64,000 bases of DNA from DATGJX01 sp963830545 (GTDB taxonomy: Bacteria > Vulcanimicrobiota > Vulcanimicrobiia > Vulcanimicrobiales > Vulcanimicrobiaceae). Shown here piece by piece: positions 54,430 through 63,643 of this stretch. Location: contig CAWHMK010000001.1 in NCBI GenBank assembly GCA_963830545.1, positions 1,984,001 to 2,048,000 of the forward strand. Direction: 5' to 3'. Made by a program: the position numbers and the translations under genes. The notes beneath the pieces are model-generated. The model ran no database searches, had not been told where the DNA came from, and worked only from the letters and a program-made list of their open reading frames with translations. The stretch's first letter is position 1, and each line of letters starts with the position of its first letter.

Positions 54430-55866
54430 GTGAGATTTCCTCGCCTCAGGCCGCTGCTGCGCGGCGCGGGAACGCTCACCGCGACCGCGATTTTGGGTTT
54501 TGCGCTCGTCATCGCGGTCACCGGTGCGCTCGTCACCCGTCAGGCCATCAACACGTCGTTCGCAGAGCAGATGGAGATCGAGCGCGCGCAACTCACGCTC
54601 GAGCGCATGCTCAAAGTGCAGCTCGACGAGGAAAATTATATTCGCGCGTACGTCATAACGCGCGATCCCTCCGATATCGACTCGTACCGAGCCACGAGCG
54701 CGCAGTTCAATCGCGAACGCGACACGCTCGCGCAGATTCTCACGCGGGAGCGTTTGCCCGACGCTCTGGGCGCGCTGGACGATTACGAAACGGCCCACCG
54801 GGATTGGCAAAACGGGGTTGCGGAGCCGATGCTGCGGCATCCCGGCGCCGCAGTACGGGAGCTGGAAAAGCGCGGCAAGACGCTGATCGACTCGCAAAGC
54901 GACGCCGCGCGCTTTATCGAGATGCGCCTCGACGGCCGCAATCGCGAGGTACTCACAGCGACGCAAGAGCAAATCGACACGACGCTCTACCACCGCATGA
55001 TTTGGCTCGTTCTTTTCGGGCTGATCGCCATTCTGCTCAACGGCTGGCGTTCGCGCCTCACCAGCGCGCTCGAAGACGAGCGCCTGACCACGCAGACCCT
55101 CCAACGCGCGTTCCGCAGCGAGCACGTGCCGCTGCCGAATTGCCGCATCGGCAGTGCGTACGGCGCAGCAAGCAGCCACTTGGCAGTCGGCGGCGACGTC
55201 TTCGACGTCCATCGGCTTTCGGACCGTCTGGGACTCATCGTCATAGCGGACGTCAGCGGTAAAGGCGTGGACGCGGCGGTGCTCACCGCGTTCATCAAAT
55301 TCACGATACGGGGAATCGCGCTGCGCCGGCGCGATGCCGGATTCATCTTGCAAGAGTTCAACCGGACGTTTCCTCGCACGGTCGACAATCCGTACCTTTT
55401 CGTTTCGATGTTCGTCGGAATACTGGACACGTGGACGCTGAGGCTCGACTATGCCAGCGGCGGCCACGACGTCGCGTTCCTGCGCCGCGGCAAAGACGTC
55501 GAGCAACTTGCGGTTACCGGCCCGGTGCTCGGCGTAATGGAAGAACCGTTCGAGGTCAAGACACTGTATCTGCAGGACGGCGACTTGGTGGTGCTGTCCA
55601 CGGACGGTCTCACCGAAGCGCGCGATACGAGCGGATCGTTCTTGGAAGCATCCGGTGCGATGAAATGGATCGCCGAAGAAAACGGCGATCCGCCGGAGAT
55701 CGCCGCGCGGCTGATCGAGCGCGCGCGCGCCTTTTCCGGCAACAAGATGCGAGACGACGTTGCCGTACTGGCGATTCGCGTTCAGCAGCCGACCACGCTC
55801 GCGCCGAAGGCGGGTTCGGAAATGGGCGACACGGATTCGGGCGTGGAGGCCGTTGCGGATGTATAA
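54430..55866 (+). CDS. Membrane-bound PP2C/SpoIIE serine phosphatase with CHASE3-like sensor
   Basis: A 478-residue signalling phosphatase. A first membrane helix (TLTATAILGFALVIAVTGAL) is followed by a periplasmic helical domain (about residues 40-190; LTLERMLKVQLDEENYIRAY and RDPSDIDSY, as in CHASE3) and a second membrane helix (WLVLFGLIAILL). The SpoIIE phosphatase domain follows: GGDVFDVHRL, IVIADVSGKGVDAAVL, YASGGHDVAFL and STDGLTEARD, with the metal-binding aspartates present. It should dephosphorylate an anti-sigma antagonist in response to an outside signal. GTG start. Its end overlaps the next gene's ATG by eight bases. Confidence 0.85.
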   Translation: MRFPRLRPLLRGAGTLTATAILGFALVIAVTGALVTRQAINTSFAEQMEIERAQLTLERMLKVQLDEENYIRAYVITRDPSDIDSYRATSAQFNRERDTLAQILTRERLPDALGALDDYETAHRDWQNGVAEPMLRHPGAAVRELEKRGKTLIDSQSDAARFIEMRLDGRNREVLTATQEQIDTTLYHRMIWLVLFGLIAILLNGWRSRLTSALEDERLTTQTLQRAFRSEHVPLPNCRIGSAYGAASSHLAVGGDVFDVHRLSDRLGLIVIADVSGKGVDAAVLTAFIKFTIRGIALRRRDAGFILQEFNRTFPRTVDNPYLFVSMFVGILDTWTLRLDYASGGHDVAFLRRGKDVEQLAVTGPVLGVMEEPFEVKTLYLQDGDLVVLSTDGLTEARDTSGSFLEASGAMKWIAEENGDPPEIAARLIERARAFSGNKMRDDVAVLAIRVQQPTTLAPKAGSEMGDTDSGVEAVADV

Positions 55867-56263
55867 GTACGTCCTCGCGGTTTTCGTGCTCGCTGTGTTC
55901 GCGGCAGGCGGCGCTGCTGCGCAGCAGTGTCATGCGGAACGCGGAATGCAGATTACGCTTTTCGGCGGCGTCGACGATCCCGACGTTCTCGTGTGGGATT
56001 CACGCGACCGGCTCATCAGCTTCGGTGCGGGCTCGACGGACGCGCGAAAGTTTCTGCTCCCGCACGCGCTGCTCAATCGCCCCGGAACTCGCGCAGTCGT
56101 CGAAGTGTGCATCAGCGGCGCCGTTCACTCGAAGTTCCGCATGGATGCCGACGATGCGATCGGCGTGCTGATCGTCAGCGGAAAATATCGCGGCCGTTAC
56201 GGCTGGGTGAGCTCATCCGATATTCACGGCAGGGGAATTCCCGAAGAGCAAGATCCCTGGTGA
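55859..56263 (+). CDS. Small secreted protein, SH3-like end
   Basis: A 134-residue exported protein. Signal peptide MYKYVLAVFVLAVFAAGGAAA, then QQCHAERGMQITLFGG and a C-terminal GKYRGRYGWVSSSDIHG that resembles the last strands of bacterial SH3 domains. It is coupled to the phosphatase gene by overlap, so it might act with the sensor domain outside the membrane. It overlaps the convergent btuD end by 40 bases. The function is unknown. Confidence 0.55.
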   Translation: MYKYVLAVFVLAVFAAGGAAAQQCHAERGMQITLFGGVDDPDVLVWDSRDRLISFGAGSTDARKFLLPHALLNRPGTRAVVEVCISGAVHSKFRMDADDAIGVLIVSGKYRGRYGWVSSSDIHGRGIPEEQDPW

Positions 56264-57027
56264 GGCGCCGGAAAGACCCGCAGCGTTCCGGACGGCGTCC
56301 GCAGCACTTCCATGCGGATTCCGTAGGCGCGCTCGAGCAAATCCGGCGTCAATACGTGCTGCGGTTCTCCAAGCGCGAGCAGTTTCGAACCTCCGAGCAG
56401 TAGGGCCCGGTCCGCATATTCCGCCGCTTCGTTCAGGTCGTGCAGCGCGCATACGACCGTCTTGCCCGCGCGCACTTGCGCGCGCAGTAGGTGTAATATG
56501 TCCCGCACGACGCGCACGTCCAAATGACTCGTCGGTTCGTCCAACAGCAGCAGGCGCGCTTCTTGCGCGAGCGCCAGCGCGATCCATATCCGCTGGCGTT
56601 CGCCGCTCGAAAGCGTGTCGAACCGGCGATCCGCGAAGTGCTCCATGCGCACTGCGCGCAACGCGTGCGCCACTGCGTCGTCGTCGCGCGGTTCCGCGCG
56701 CCATTGCCACCATCGGTGATGCGGATAGCGCCCCGTCGAGACCACGTCGCGCACGAGCAGGCGATCGAAAAAGAGATCGTCGCCGGTGATGTGCGCGATC
56801 AGGCGCGCTCTCTCGTCCGGTGCGAACGCCCGCAAATCGCGGTCCGTCAGCATCACGCGCCCGCCTTGCGCCTCTCGTACGCCCGCGAGCGTTCGCAGCA
56901 GCGTCGTTTTTCCAACCCCGTTGGCGCCGAGCACGGCTACGAATTCTCCGCTGCGCATTTCGAACGACGCATCCGCAAGCAGCGTGCGCTCACCGGCGCG
57001 CAGCGTGAGCTCTCGCGCGGCGATCAT
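56224..57027 (-). CDS. btuD: Vitamin B12 ABC transporter, ATP-binding protein
   Basis: A 267-residue ABC ATPase of the B12/ferric-siderophore class: Walker A LGANGVGKTTLLR, Q-loop region AHITGDDLFF, signature LSSGERQRIWIALAL, Walker B LLLLDEPTSHLD and switch ALHDLNEAAEYADR. The ATG overlaps the btuC stop (ATGA). With btuB and btuC, and behind a cobalamin riboswitch, the substrate is cobalamin or a related corrinoid. Confidence 0.88.
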   Translation of the reverse strand: MIAARELTLRAGERTLLADASFEMRSGEFVAVLGANGVGKTTLLRTLAGVREAQGGRVMLTDRDLRAFAPDERARLIAHITGDDLFFDRLLVRDVVSTGRYPHHRWWQWRAEPRDDDAVAHALRAVRMEHFADRRFDTLSSGERQRIWIALALAQEARLLLLDEPTSHLDVRVVRDILHLLRAQVRAGKTVVCALHDLNEAAEYADRALLLGGSKLLALGEPQHVLTPDLLERAYGIRMEVLRTPSGTLRVFPAPHQGSCSSGIPLP

Positions 57028-58010
57028 GCCGCCGCCGCGCGTTCGGATCGCAGGTAGAGGTACAAGAACGCCGGTACACCGACGAACGCCAGCAGCACGC
57101 CGATTGGAATCTCCGTCGGCGCGGCGAGGGTCCGGCAAAGCGCATCCGCGCAAATCGTGAGCGCGGCGCCGATGACGGCGGACGCGGCGATGACATAGCG
57201 CACGTCCGAACCGACGATGCGGCGCGCAATGTGCGGCACGATGAGTCCCACGAAGCCGACGGTACCGGACAGCGTCACCGCGCTTGCCGTCAGCAAAGAC
57301 GCCGAGCAAAGTATCAGCCACTGCGCGCGCGCGACGTGCACGCCCACCGAGGCCGCACGCACGTCGCCCAGCCGCAGCGCATTGAGCGAAGGAGCGCTGA
57401 CGAGCGCGAGCACGACGCCTGCAAACGCGTACGGAAGCGTGAATCCGAGATCGGCCCATCCGCGGCCCGCGAGCGATCCCGCGAGCCAGCCGATGATCGC
57501 CGGTGCCGCATCCGTCGTTTGCAAACGTGTGAGCACGAGTGCGATGATCGCGGAAAACAACGACGAGAGCGATACGCCGGCTAAAATGAGGCGCGTCGAG
57601 TCGATGCCGCTGCCGCGGCGCGCGAGCGCCGCAACCACTAGTGCCGTGGCGATGCCCGCCGCGAACCCGAGCGCGGGAATCGCCGCCAGCGCAACGCCGG
57701 CGGTGATCGCAATCACGATTGCAACGGCGGCGCCGGCGCTCACGCCGGTCAAAAAGGGATCCACGATCGGATTGCGCAGCAGGCCCTGCAGCAGCGCGCC
57801 GGCAACCGAAAGCGCGATTCCGACGAGTGCGCCGATGAGCACGCGCGGCAGGCGCAATTGCCAGACGATCGTTGCGGCAGCGCTCGCGCTGTGCGGATGA
57901 GCGAGCGCCGTAAAAACGTCGCGTGCCGGCATCGCGCTGCCGCCGGCCAGCAGGCTGCCGAATGCCACGGCCGCGGCAACTCCGGACAGCGCTGCGAGCC
58001 GAAGCGTCAT
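57024..58010 (-). CDS. btuC: Vitamin B12 ABC transporter, permease
   Basis: A 328-residue FecCD-type permease with about ten helices. It has LRLPRVLIGALVGIALSVAG, LLRNPIVDPFLTGVSAGAA, and GTVGFVGLIVPHIARRIVGSD, the cytoplasmic coupling helix, then PTEIPIGVLLAFVGVPAFLY at the end. The start is ATG 58010, just two bases beyond the btuB stop. It imports cobalamin through the inner membrane together with BtuD and the BtuF at 60.1 kb. Confidence 0.9.
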   Translation of the reverse strand: MTLRLAALSGVAAAVAFGSLLAGGSAMPARDVFTALAHPHSASAAATIVWQLRLPRVLIGALVGIALSVAGALLQGLLRNPIVDPFLTGVSAGAAVAIVIAITAGVALAAIPALGFAAGIATALVVAALARRGSGIDSTRLILAGVSLSSLFSAIIALVLTRLQTTDAAPAIIGWLAGSLAGRGWADLGFTLPYAFAGVVLALVSAPSLNALRLGDVRAASVGVHVARAQWLILCSASLLTASAVTLSGTVGFVGLIVPHIARRIVGSDVRYVIAASAVIGAALTICADALCRTLAAPTEIPIGVLLAFVGVPAFLYLYLRSERAAAA

Positions 58011-58011
58011 G

Positions 58012-59881
58012 TTATTTCGAGCTGACTTCCATGGAGAACGCGCGGCCGGGCATCGGAAATCCGCCGACGGCCGCGTACCGTTCGTTGCCCAGATTGTAGC
58101 CGCGCAGACTGAGCAGTGCATCGCGCCCCGCTCGCAAACGCAGGTACGCGTTCACTGTCGCGTACGCTGCGGGCTGGTAGAATAACGGCTGCGTTGCATC
58201 GATTGCGCCTCGCACACCGGCCGCGTGCATCCACACGCCCCATGACGCGACTTCCGATGTTTGCGGACCCTCGTAATCCAAACGAAGATTCGCGGCGATC
58301 GCCGACTGATTCGGCAGGCGCGTTTGCGTGTCGACATCTTCTGCGCGGTACGTGTCGGTAAGATCGAATGCTGCGGTCAAGCCGTTGAAGCGCCGCGTTC
58401 GCACGACGAGCGTGAACCCCTGAATGAACGCGTGGTCGACGTTGCACGGCTCGTACGTGAAACTGGCCGCATCCGCAACGCAGGTCGTACCGGCCTGTAC
58501 AGGCGTCGGAACGATGAGGTGATTCGTTCTGTTCGTAAACCAGCCGAGCTCGGCTCCTCCGAGCACGCGCGAATCGGTGATGCTCACGTCGGCAACCTTC
58601 GCGCGTTCCGGCGTCAGCGCGGGGTTGCCGTATCCCGGGAAATACGAGCTCGCTCGCATTGGGCGCGCGGAATGCGGTCGCGGCGTTGGCGCGGAGCGAG
58701 GCGTCATTAGATAGTCGCACGAGAACGCCGGCGGATGGCGAGAACTCGCCTCCCAGCGAACCGTCGCGTTCCCCGCGCAGGCCGTAGTAGAAGCTCCCCC
58801 ATCGCGTGCTTTTTTTCTGCTGCACGTACGCCGCCGCTTGAGCGAGCGAAACGATCGACGCCGCCGCACCCGAGTCGTTACGAACCGTACCTCGCGAAAG
58901 ATCGGCACCGTACAGCAGCTGTTCGTTCACGCCGGAAGTGACGTTTCGCGCGCTGAAATCGAACCGGTTCTCCGAATCGAGCGAAGCAGCGCCCTGAAAG
59001 CAATTCGGGTCGTGCACTGGGTCGCACTCGAAGGCGATCTGCTGTCGAGTTCCGCCGAGCTGTAGCGTCGTTTCCGACTGCGCGGTCTTGTGCACGGCGA
59101 TCAGGTTCGCGTCGCCGTTGAGATCGTTCTCGCGCGAACTCGGCGATTCGAATTGAAAAAGACCCGGCGCCCCTTCGTGATCCGCAACGAGTCCCGCCCG
59201 TGCGGCAATCTCGAATGCGCCTATTCGCCGCTCGCCGTCGACGTGAATCGCCGACGAGGCATAGTCGCTGTCCGGGCGCACGGTGCCGTCCGGCAAACCG
59301 AATGCATTCGTCGCCAGGACGCGGGAGAATTGCACGTGATCGCCGTCGAGTTCGAGACTCCGCTCGCCGAACGAACCGAAACCGATCTGCGCGGATGTGG
59401 AGCTCGAACGCTTCGTGATGACGTTGATGATGCCGCCTACGGCGCCCGTTCCGTACAAGGTCGATCCGCCGCCTTCGACGACTTCGATGCGTTCCACGCC
59501 GGCCGTCGGCAGATTTCCGAGTTCGACGCTGTTGTTGAACGAACCCGGAGCCGGCAAACCGTCGACGAGCACGAGCACTTGCGCGGTGTCGCTTCCGCGA
59601 ATCCCGTAGTTGACGCTCGCGCCGAGCGCACCGTACGGCAGTACGCCGGCGCCCGGTACGTCTTGCAAAGCTTCGCCGACGGTACGGTATCCGTAGCGAA
59701 CGATTTGATCGTGCGTGACGACGTAGGTGGTGCGCGTCGCGTTGTCGATCGTTTCATCGGTGCGATCGGTCGTGTAGACGTGCGCGATTTCGGGAATCGC
59801 GCTTGGCGACGGGGAGGGTGATGGCGACGGGGATGGAGCAAGAGCGAGCGCCGCGCAGAGCGCGCACGACGACAGGAGCAT
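58012..59881 (-). CDS. btuB: TonB-dependent vitamin B12 receptor, one frame break
   Basis: An outer-membrane receptor of about 620 residues. Signal peptide MLLSSCALCAALALA, then a run of Pro-Ser repeats, a TonB-box-like start (TTYVVTHDQIVRYGYRTVGE), the plug (LQDVPGAGVLPYGALGASVN, GIRGSDTAQVLVLVDGLP, STLYGTGAVGGIINVITK) and a barrel ending RAFSMEVSSK. The frame changes near 58,650 between FRAPNASELVFPG and YGNPALTPERAKVADV. The cobalamin riboswitch stands 30 bases upstream of the ATG, and btuC and btuD follow, so cobalamin is the ligand. Confidence 0.88.
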
Positions 59882-59910
59882 TTGCGAACCTTTCCTTTAC
59901 GCGAGGTGGC

Positions 59911-60064
59911 ATGCGGCGTTTGCGCTGGTATCCTGACTCGCGGATCGTTGCCGAATGCCCGTGCCTTCCCACCGAAGTAGTGACGTCCGGGCGGCTCCCC
60001 GCATACAGTGGCGCGACCGTGCCGGCTTCACACCGGCTTCCCGCGCGCAAACGCGAATGCGATG
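59911..60064 (-). ncRNA. Cobalamin riboswitch of btuBCD
   Basis: On the minus strand the core blocks appear in order: GGGAAGCCGGTGTGAAGCCG (ends near 60,024), the B12 box GCCACTG (60,012-60,006), GGGAAGGCACGG (about 59,970) and GAGTCAGGATACC (59,939-59,927). The closing helix P1 is perfect: GCGTTTGCGC (60,054-60,045) with GCGCAAACGC (59,925-59,916). The AAAGG ribosome site of btuB lies 20-25 bases further on, so it may switch translation. Confidence 0.92.
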
Positions 60065-60095
60065 CTTCCCACGTGCAGGCCGCGGTTCCTCGTTC

Positions 60096-60962
60096 TTGAA
60101 GCGCATAGCCGTGGTCCGAACGATCGTGATGCTCGGCGCGTGCATGGCGGCAGCCCTCTTGCCGGCAGCATGCGCCGGAGCGCCGGAAGCAAAAGCGCAA
60201 GTACCGGCGCGCGCTCAGCGCATCGTCGCGCTCATGCCGTCGTTTACTGAAGATCTCTGCGCGATCGGTGCGCGCGCGCAGATCGTCGGCGTCTCGCAAT
60301 ATGGCCGAAGCGCGGGCTGCGCGCGGCTCGCGCCGGAAGTTGCAAATTTCGCTTCGGTCGACGCGGAAAAAATCGTCATGCTGCATCCCGACGCGGTCGT
60401 CGGCATTCCCGCGCAGCGCATGCTGACCGCGCCGGTTCGGCGGGCCGGTATCGCGACGGTTTTCTTGCGTGACGACTCGTACGGCGACATCTTCACCGAC
60501 ATTCGAGCGCTGGGGAAGATGAGCGGCCGATCCGCGCAAGCGCAGGAAGTCGTTGCATCGCTAGAGCGCCGCACGCGAGCATTGGGCGCATCGGAACATT
60601 TTGCGCGCAGGCCGCGCGTGTTCGTCGTCGTTCAAGCACAGCCGATCTGGACGGTCGGACCGCAATCATACATCTCGACTCTCCTTTCACTGGCGGGTGC
60701 GCGTAATGCGGTCACGAAGCTGCCGCTGCCATACGCGCAATACAGCGCGGAGGCGCTGATCCGGCTGCAACCCGATGCTATCGTCGCGGGAAGCGATGCG
60801 CGGCTGCAATCGCTGCTGCACGGCGAACCGTGGCGGTCTCTGCGCGCGGTGCGGGAACACGACGTTTTCATCACGGATCCGGACGTGCTCGAACGACCCG
60901 GACCGCACTACAACGAGGCATTGTCCTGGCTCATCGAACGCTTGCGGCCGCTGACGAAGTAG
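60096..60962 (+). CDS. btuF: Vitamin B12 substrate-binding lipoprotein
   Basis: A cobalamin-binding protein of about 288 residues, with an N-terminal signal and lipobox (LLPAAC). It has RIVALMPSFTEDLCAIGA, IVGVSQYGRSAGC, LHPDAVVGIP, VVQAQPIWTVGPQSYISTLL and LQPDAIVAG, the arrangement of BtuF. Start codons TTG 60096, GTG 60111 or ATG 60129 are possible; TTG gives the most complete signal. It is divergent from btuBCD, and its start lies 32 bases beyond the riboswitch, so it is not under that riboswitch. Confidence 0.82.
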   Translation: MKRIAVVRTIVMLGACMAAALLPAACAGAPEAKAQVPARAQRIVALMPSFTEDLCAIGARAQIVGVSQYGRSAGCARLAPEVANFASVDAEKIVMLHPDAVVGIPAQRMLTAPVRRAGIATVFLRDDSYGDIFTDIRALGKMSGRSAQAQEVVASLERRTRALGASEHFARRPRVFVVVQAQPIWTVGPQSYISTLLSLAGARNAVTKLPLPYAQYSAEALIRLQPDAIVAGSDARLQSLLHGEPWRSLRAVREHDVFITDPDVLERPGPHYNEALSWLIERLRPLTK

Positions 60963-60979
60963 GCGCGCCGCGCGCCGTA

Positions 60980-62005
60980 TTGATCGCCGTCGACACGAGC
61001 GATCCGAAACGTCCCATCGAGCCCGAACTCGCGGAGTTCGAGGCGCTCGCGCATGCGTCTGGTGCAACCATACTTGCGCAAGTCGTACAAAAGCGTCCGC
61101 ACGTCGATCCGGCAACGCTGGTCGGCAGCGGCAAAGCCCACGAGATCGCGCAGCTCGCAAGCGAGGCCGGGGCGAACCTGTTGCTGGTGCTCAACGATTT
61201 GCGCCCGCGTCAGCGCAGGAATCTCGAAAAGATCGTTCCGCTTCCGATCGTCGATCGCACCATGCTGATTCTCGACGTGTTCGCGCAGCACGCCCGTAGC
61301 CGCGAGGGCAAGCTGCAAGTCGAATTGGCGCAGCTGCGCTACCGGCAGTCGAATCTTATCGGCGCCGGCGCCGACCTCTCGCGCCTGGGAGGCGGAATCG
61401 GGACGCGCGGCCCCGGTGAAACGAAACTGGAAGTCGATCGCCGTCGCATCGCGCAGCGAATCAGCGTGCTCAACCGGCAGCTCGAAGACGTTCGCCGGCA
61501 GCGCGCAACTCGGCGCTCCGCGCCGCACCGCGAACCGCTCGCCGCGCTCGTAGGCTACACCAACGTAGGAAAGTCTTCGCTGCTCAATCGCTTGGCGCGT
61601 TCGGACGCGCTGGTTGCGGATCAGCCGTTTGCAACGCTCGACCCGACCATGCGCCGCGTCTGGCTTTCCGGCGACCAGTACGTGCGAGTCGTCGATACGG
61701 TCGGCTTCATCACCGATCTTCCAAAGGACTTGATAAACGCGTTTCGCGCCACGTTGGAAGAACTGAACGAAGCAAATCTGCTCGTACACGTCGTCGATGC
61801 TTCGAGCGCCGATTGGCCGAGGCAGATGCAAGCAGTTGAAGGCACGCTCCACGATTTGCACTTGGAAACCAAGCCGCGCTTGCTCGTGTTCAACAAGTGC
61901 GATGCGCTGGACGGCGAACTTCCGCATGCTGCCGGCGCTCTGTATGTGAGCGCACGCGCCGGAACGGGCATCGGCGAACTCAAGCACGCACTCGAAAAGG
62001 TCTAA
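60980..62005 (+). CDS. hflX: GTPase HflX
   Basis: HflX binds ribosomes and splits stalled or heat-damaged ones using GTP. The N-terminal domain includes RPHVDPATLVGSGKAHEIAQ and the linker GGGIGTRGPGETKLEVDRRR. The G domain has GYTNVGKSSLLN, DPTMRRVWL, VVDTVGFITDLP and FNKCDAL. Here it is about 341 residues from TTG 60980; the frame is open further upstream inside btuF, so the true start could be a rare codon earlier. It ends two bases before the dehydratase start. Confidence 0.9.
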   Translation: MIAVDTSDPKRPIEPELAEFEALAHASGATILAQVVQKRPHVDPATLVGSGKAHEIAQLASEAGANLLLVLNDLRPRQRRNLEKIVPLPIVDRTMLILDVFAQHARSREGKLQVELAQLRYRQSNLIGAGADLSRLGGGIGTRGPGETKLEVDRRRIAQRISVLNRQLEDVRRQRATRRSAPHREPLAALVGYTNVGKSSLLNRLARSDALVADQPFATLDPTMRRVWLSGDQYVRVVDTVGFITDLPKDLINAFRATLEELNEANLLVHVVDASSADWPRQMQAVEGTLHDLHLETKPRLLVFNKCDALDGELPHAAGALYVSARAGTGIGELKHALEKV

Positions 62006-62006
62006 C

Positions 62007-62921
62007 GTGGAATTGCAGCAAGAGATCGATCGCGAACGTATTGCGAGCGTTGCGTCCCTAATTGCGCCGTACGTTCGCCGGACGCCGGTCATCGATCTCG
62101 ACGGCGTGGCACTCAAACTGGAGCTGCTGCAGCACGCCGGATCGTTCAAAACCCGCGGCGCATTTGCCAACCTGCTCCTGCGCGGCGTGCCGCAGGCGGG
62201 TGTCGTTGCGGCATCCGGCGGCAATCACGGCGCGGCCGTCGCCTACGCGGCAATGCGTTTGGGAATTCCCGCGAAAATTTTCGTTCCCAGCATCTCCTCT
62301 CCGATGAAGATCGAACGGATTCGACGCTACGGCGCGCAGCTCGCCGTCGGCGGAGATCGCTATGCGGACGCGCTCGCGGCAAGCGAGGAGTGGATCGCCA
62401 CGTCCGGAGCGCTTGCGGTGCACGCCTTCGACCAACCCGAAACGCTGCTCGGCCAAGGTACGGTCGGAATGGAGATCGCGGAGCAAGTCCCAGACGTCGA
62501 TACCGTACTCGTTGCCGTCGGCGGCGGGGGTTTGATCGGCGGAATCGCAGCATGGTTCGCCGGCGGCGCGCGGATTGTCGCAGTCGAGCCCGAAGGCGCG
62601 CCGACGCTCACGCACGCGCTCCGCGCCGGCAAACCGGTCGACGCTCCAACCGGCAGCATCGCCGCAGATTCGCTCGCGCCGCGCCGCGTCGGCGAACTGA
62701 TGTTTCCAATCGCGCAGCGTTTCGTCGATCGCGTGGTGCTCGTCGCGGACGAAGTTATCCAAGCTGCGCAGCACGCGCTGTGGCACGGGGCGAGCATCGT
62801 CGCCGAACCCGGCGGCGCCGCGGCTTACGCCGCGCTCCTGAGCGGAGCCTATCGTCCGCGCGAGGGCGAGCGCGTCTGCGCGGTGATCGGCGGCGCAAAC
62901 AGCGCCGCGGTTTCGCTATGA
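62007..62921 (+). CDS. Threonine/serine dehydratase
   Basis: A 304-residue fold-II PLP enzyme deaminating threonine or serine. The PLP lysine is in HAGSFKTRGAFA, the asparagine loop is SGGNHGAAVAYAA, the phosphate loop is VGGGGLIGGI and the C-terminal site is EPGGAAAYAAL. It lacks the ACT domain of biosynthetic IlvA, so it is the catabolic or short-form type. The GTG start follows hflX by one base; the stop overlaps the protease ATG (ATGA). Confidence 0.85.
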   Translation: MELQQEIDRERIASVASLIAPYVRRTPVIDLDGVALKLELLQHAGSFKTRGAFANLLLRGVPQAGVVAASGGNHGAAVAYAAMRLGIPAKIFVPSISSPMKIERIRRYGAQLAVGGDRYADALAASEEWIATSGALAVHAFDQPETLLGQGTVGMEIAEQVPDVDTVLVAVGGGGLIGGIAAWFAGGARIVAVEPEGAPTLTHALRAGKPVDAPTGSIAADSLAPRRVGELMFPIAQRFVDRVVLVADEVIQAAQHALWHGASIVAEPGGAAAYAALLSGAYRPREGERVCAVIGGANSAAVSL

Positions 62922-63625
62922 CGCGACGGCGAACGCTGGACGCAGTGCCGGCGATCGCGGCGTTGCTTCTAACGTTTACGGGCTGTGGCTCGCATTATGC
63001 CGACGACGATTTCGTAACGTCTGCAGCCCGGCTGCGTCCGTCCGTCGTCCTGCTTTCTATGGACGTTCCCGGCGAGAGCAAAAAGGACGGTCCCGATACC
63101 GAGTATGCGACGGGAACCGTGGTTGCGAGCGGCAAGTGGGGCAGCGACATTCTCACCGTCGAGCACGCGATCGAAGGTGCGTGGAATCTTTCCGCCACGA
63201 TTGACAATAAACAAAAAGTTCGCGCGAGAGTGATTGCGAAGGATCCGGATCTCGACGTCGCGCTCGTGCGAACCAAACGCGCGAGCCTTCCGGTGGTGAA
63301 GCTGGGCAGTTCCGCCGATGCGCAGCCGGGCCGGAGTGTCGGACTCGTCGGATATCCGATCCCCGATCAGTTCGACGACGAAGGACTGGGGCTGGCGACG
63401 TCGCTGAATTCCGGACGCGTGTCGTCACTTCGGGAAGACGCGATCGAAGTGACGCTGCAAATCGTTCCCGGAGAGAGCGGCAGCCCCGTTTTCCTGGCGG
63501 ACACTGGGGAGATCGTGGGTATGGCCGAGTCGCGTTTCGACGAAGAGCGATCGATCGGGTTCGCGTTGCCGATCGAAGACGCGAAGAAATTTCTTCGCAA
63601 ACACGATCCTCGCTACGGCCGGTAA
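62918..63625 (+). CDS. Lipoprotein trypsin-like serine protease (S1C-like, no PDZ)
   Basis: A 235-residue exported lipoprotein with lipobox LTFTGC (about residues 18-23). The catalytic His is in ILTVEHAIEG, the Asp in DPDLDVALVRT and the Ser in IVPGESGSPVFL; the structural GFALPIEDAKKFL near the end is also HtrA-like. There is no PDZ domain, so it is a minimal protease, probably acting in the periplasm or on its inner face. The ATGA overlap couples it to the dehydratase. Confidence 0.78.
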   Translation: MTRRRTLDAVPAIAALLLTFTGCGSHYADDDFVTSAARLRPSVVLLSMDVPGESKKDGPDTEYATGTVVASGKWGSDILTVEHAIEGAWNLSATIDNKQKVRARVIAKDPDLDVALVRTKRASLPVVKLGSSADAQPGRSVGLVGYPIPDQFDDEGLGLATSLNSGRVSSLREDAIEVTLQIVPGESGSPVFLADTGEIVGMAESRFDEERSIGFALPIEDAKKFLRKHDPRYGR

Positions 63626-63643
63626 CGCGTTGGGATTGGGCTC

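Noticed and set aside
59955..60095. An extended N-terminus of BtuF starting at 59,955
   Set aside because: It would be translated from the complement of the cobalamin riboswitch and would place the lipoprotein signal internally.
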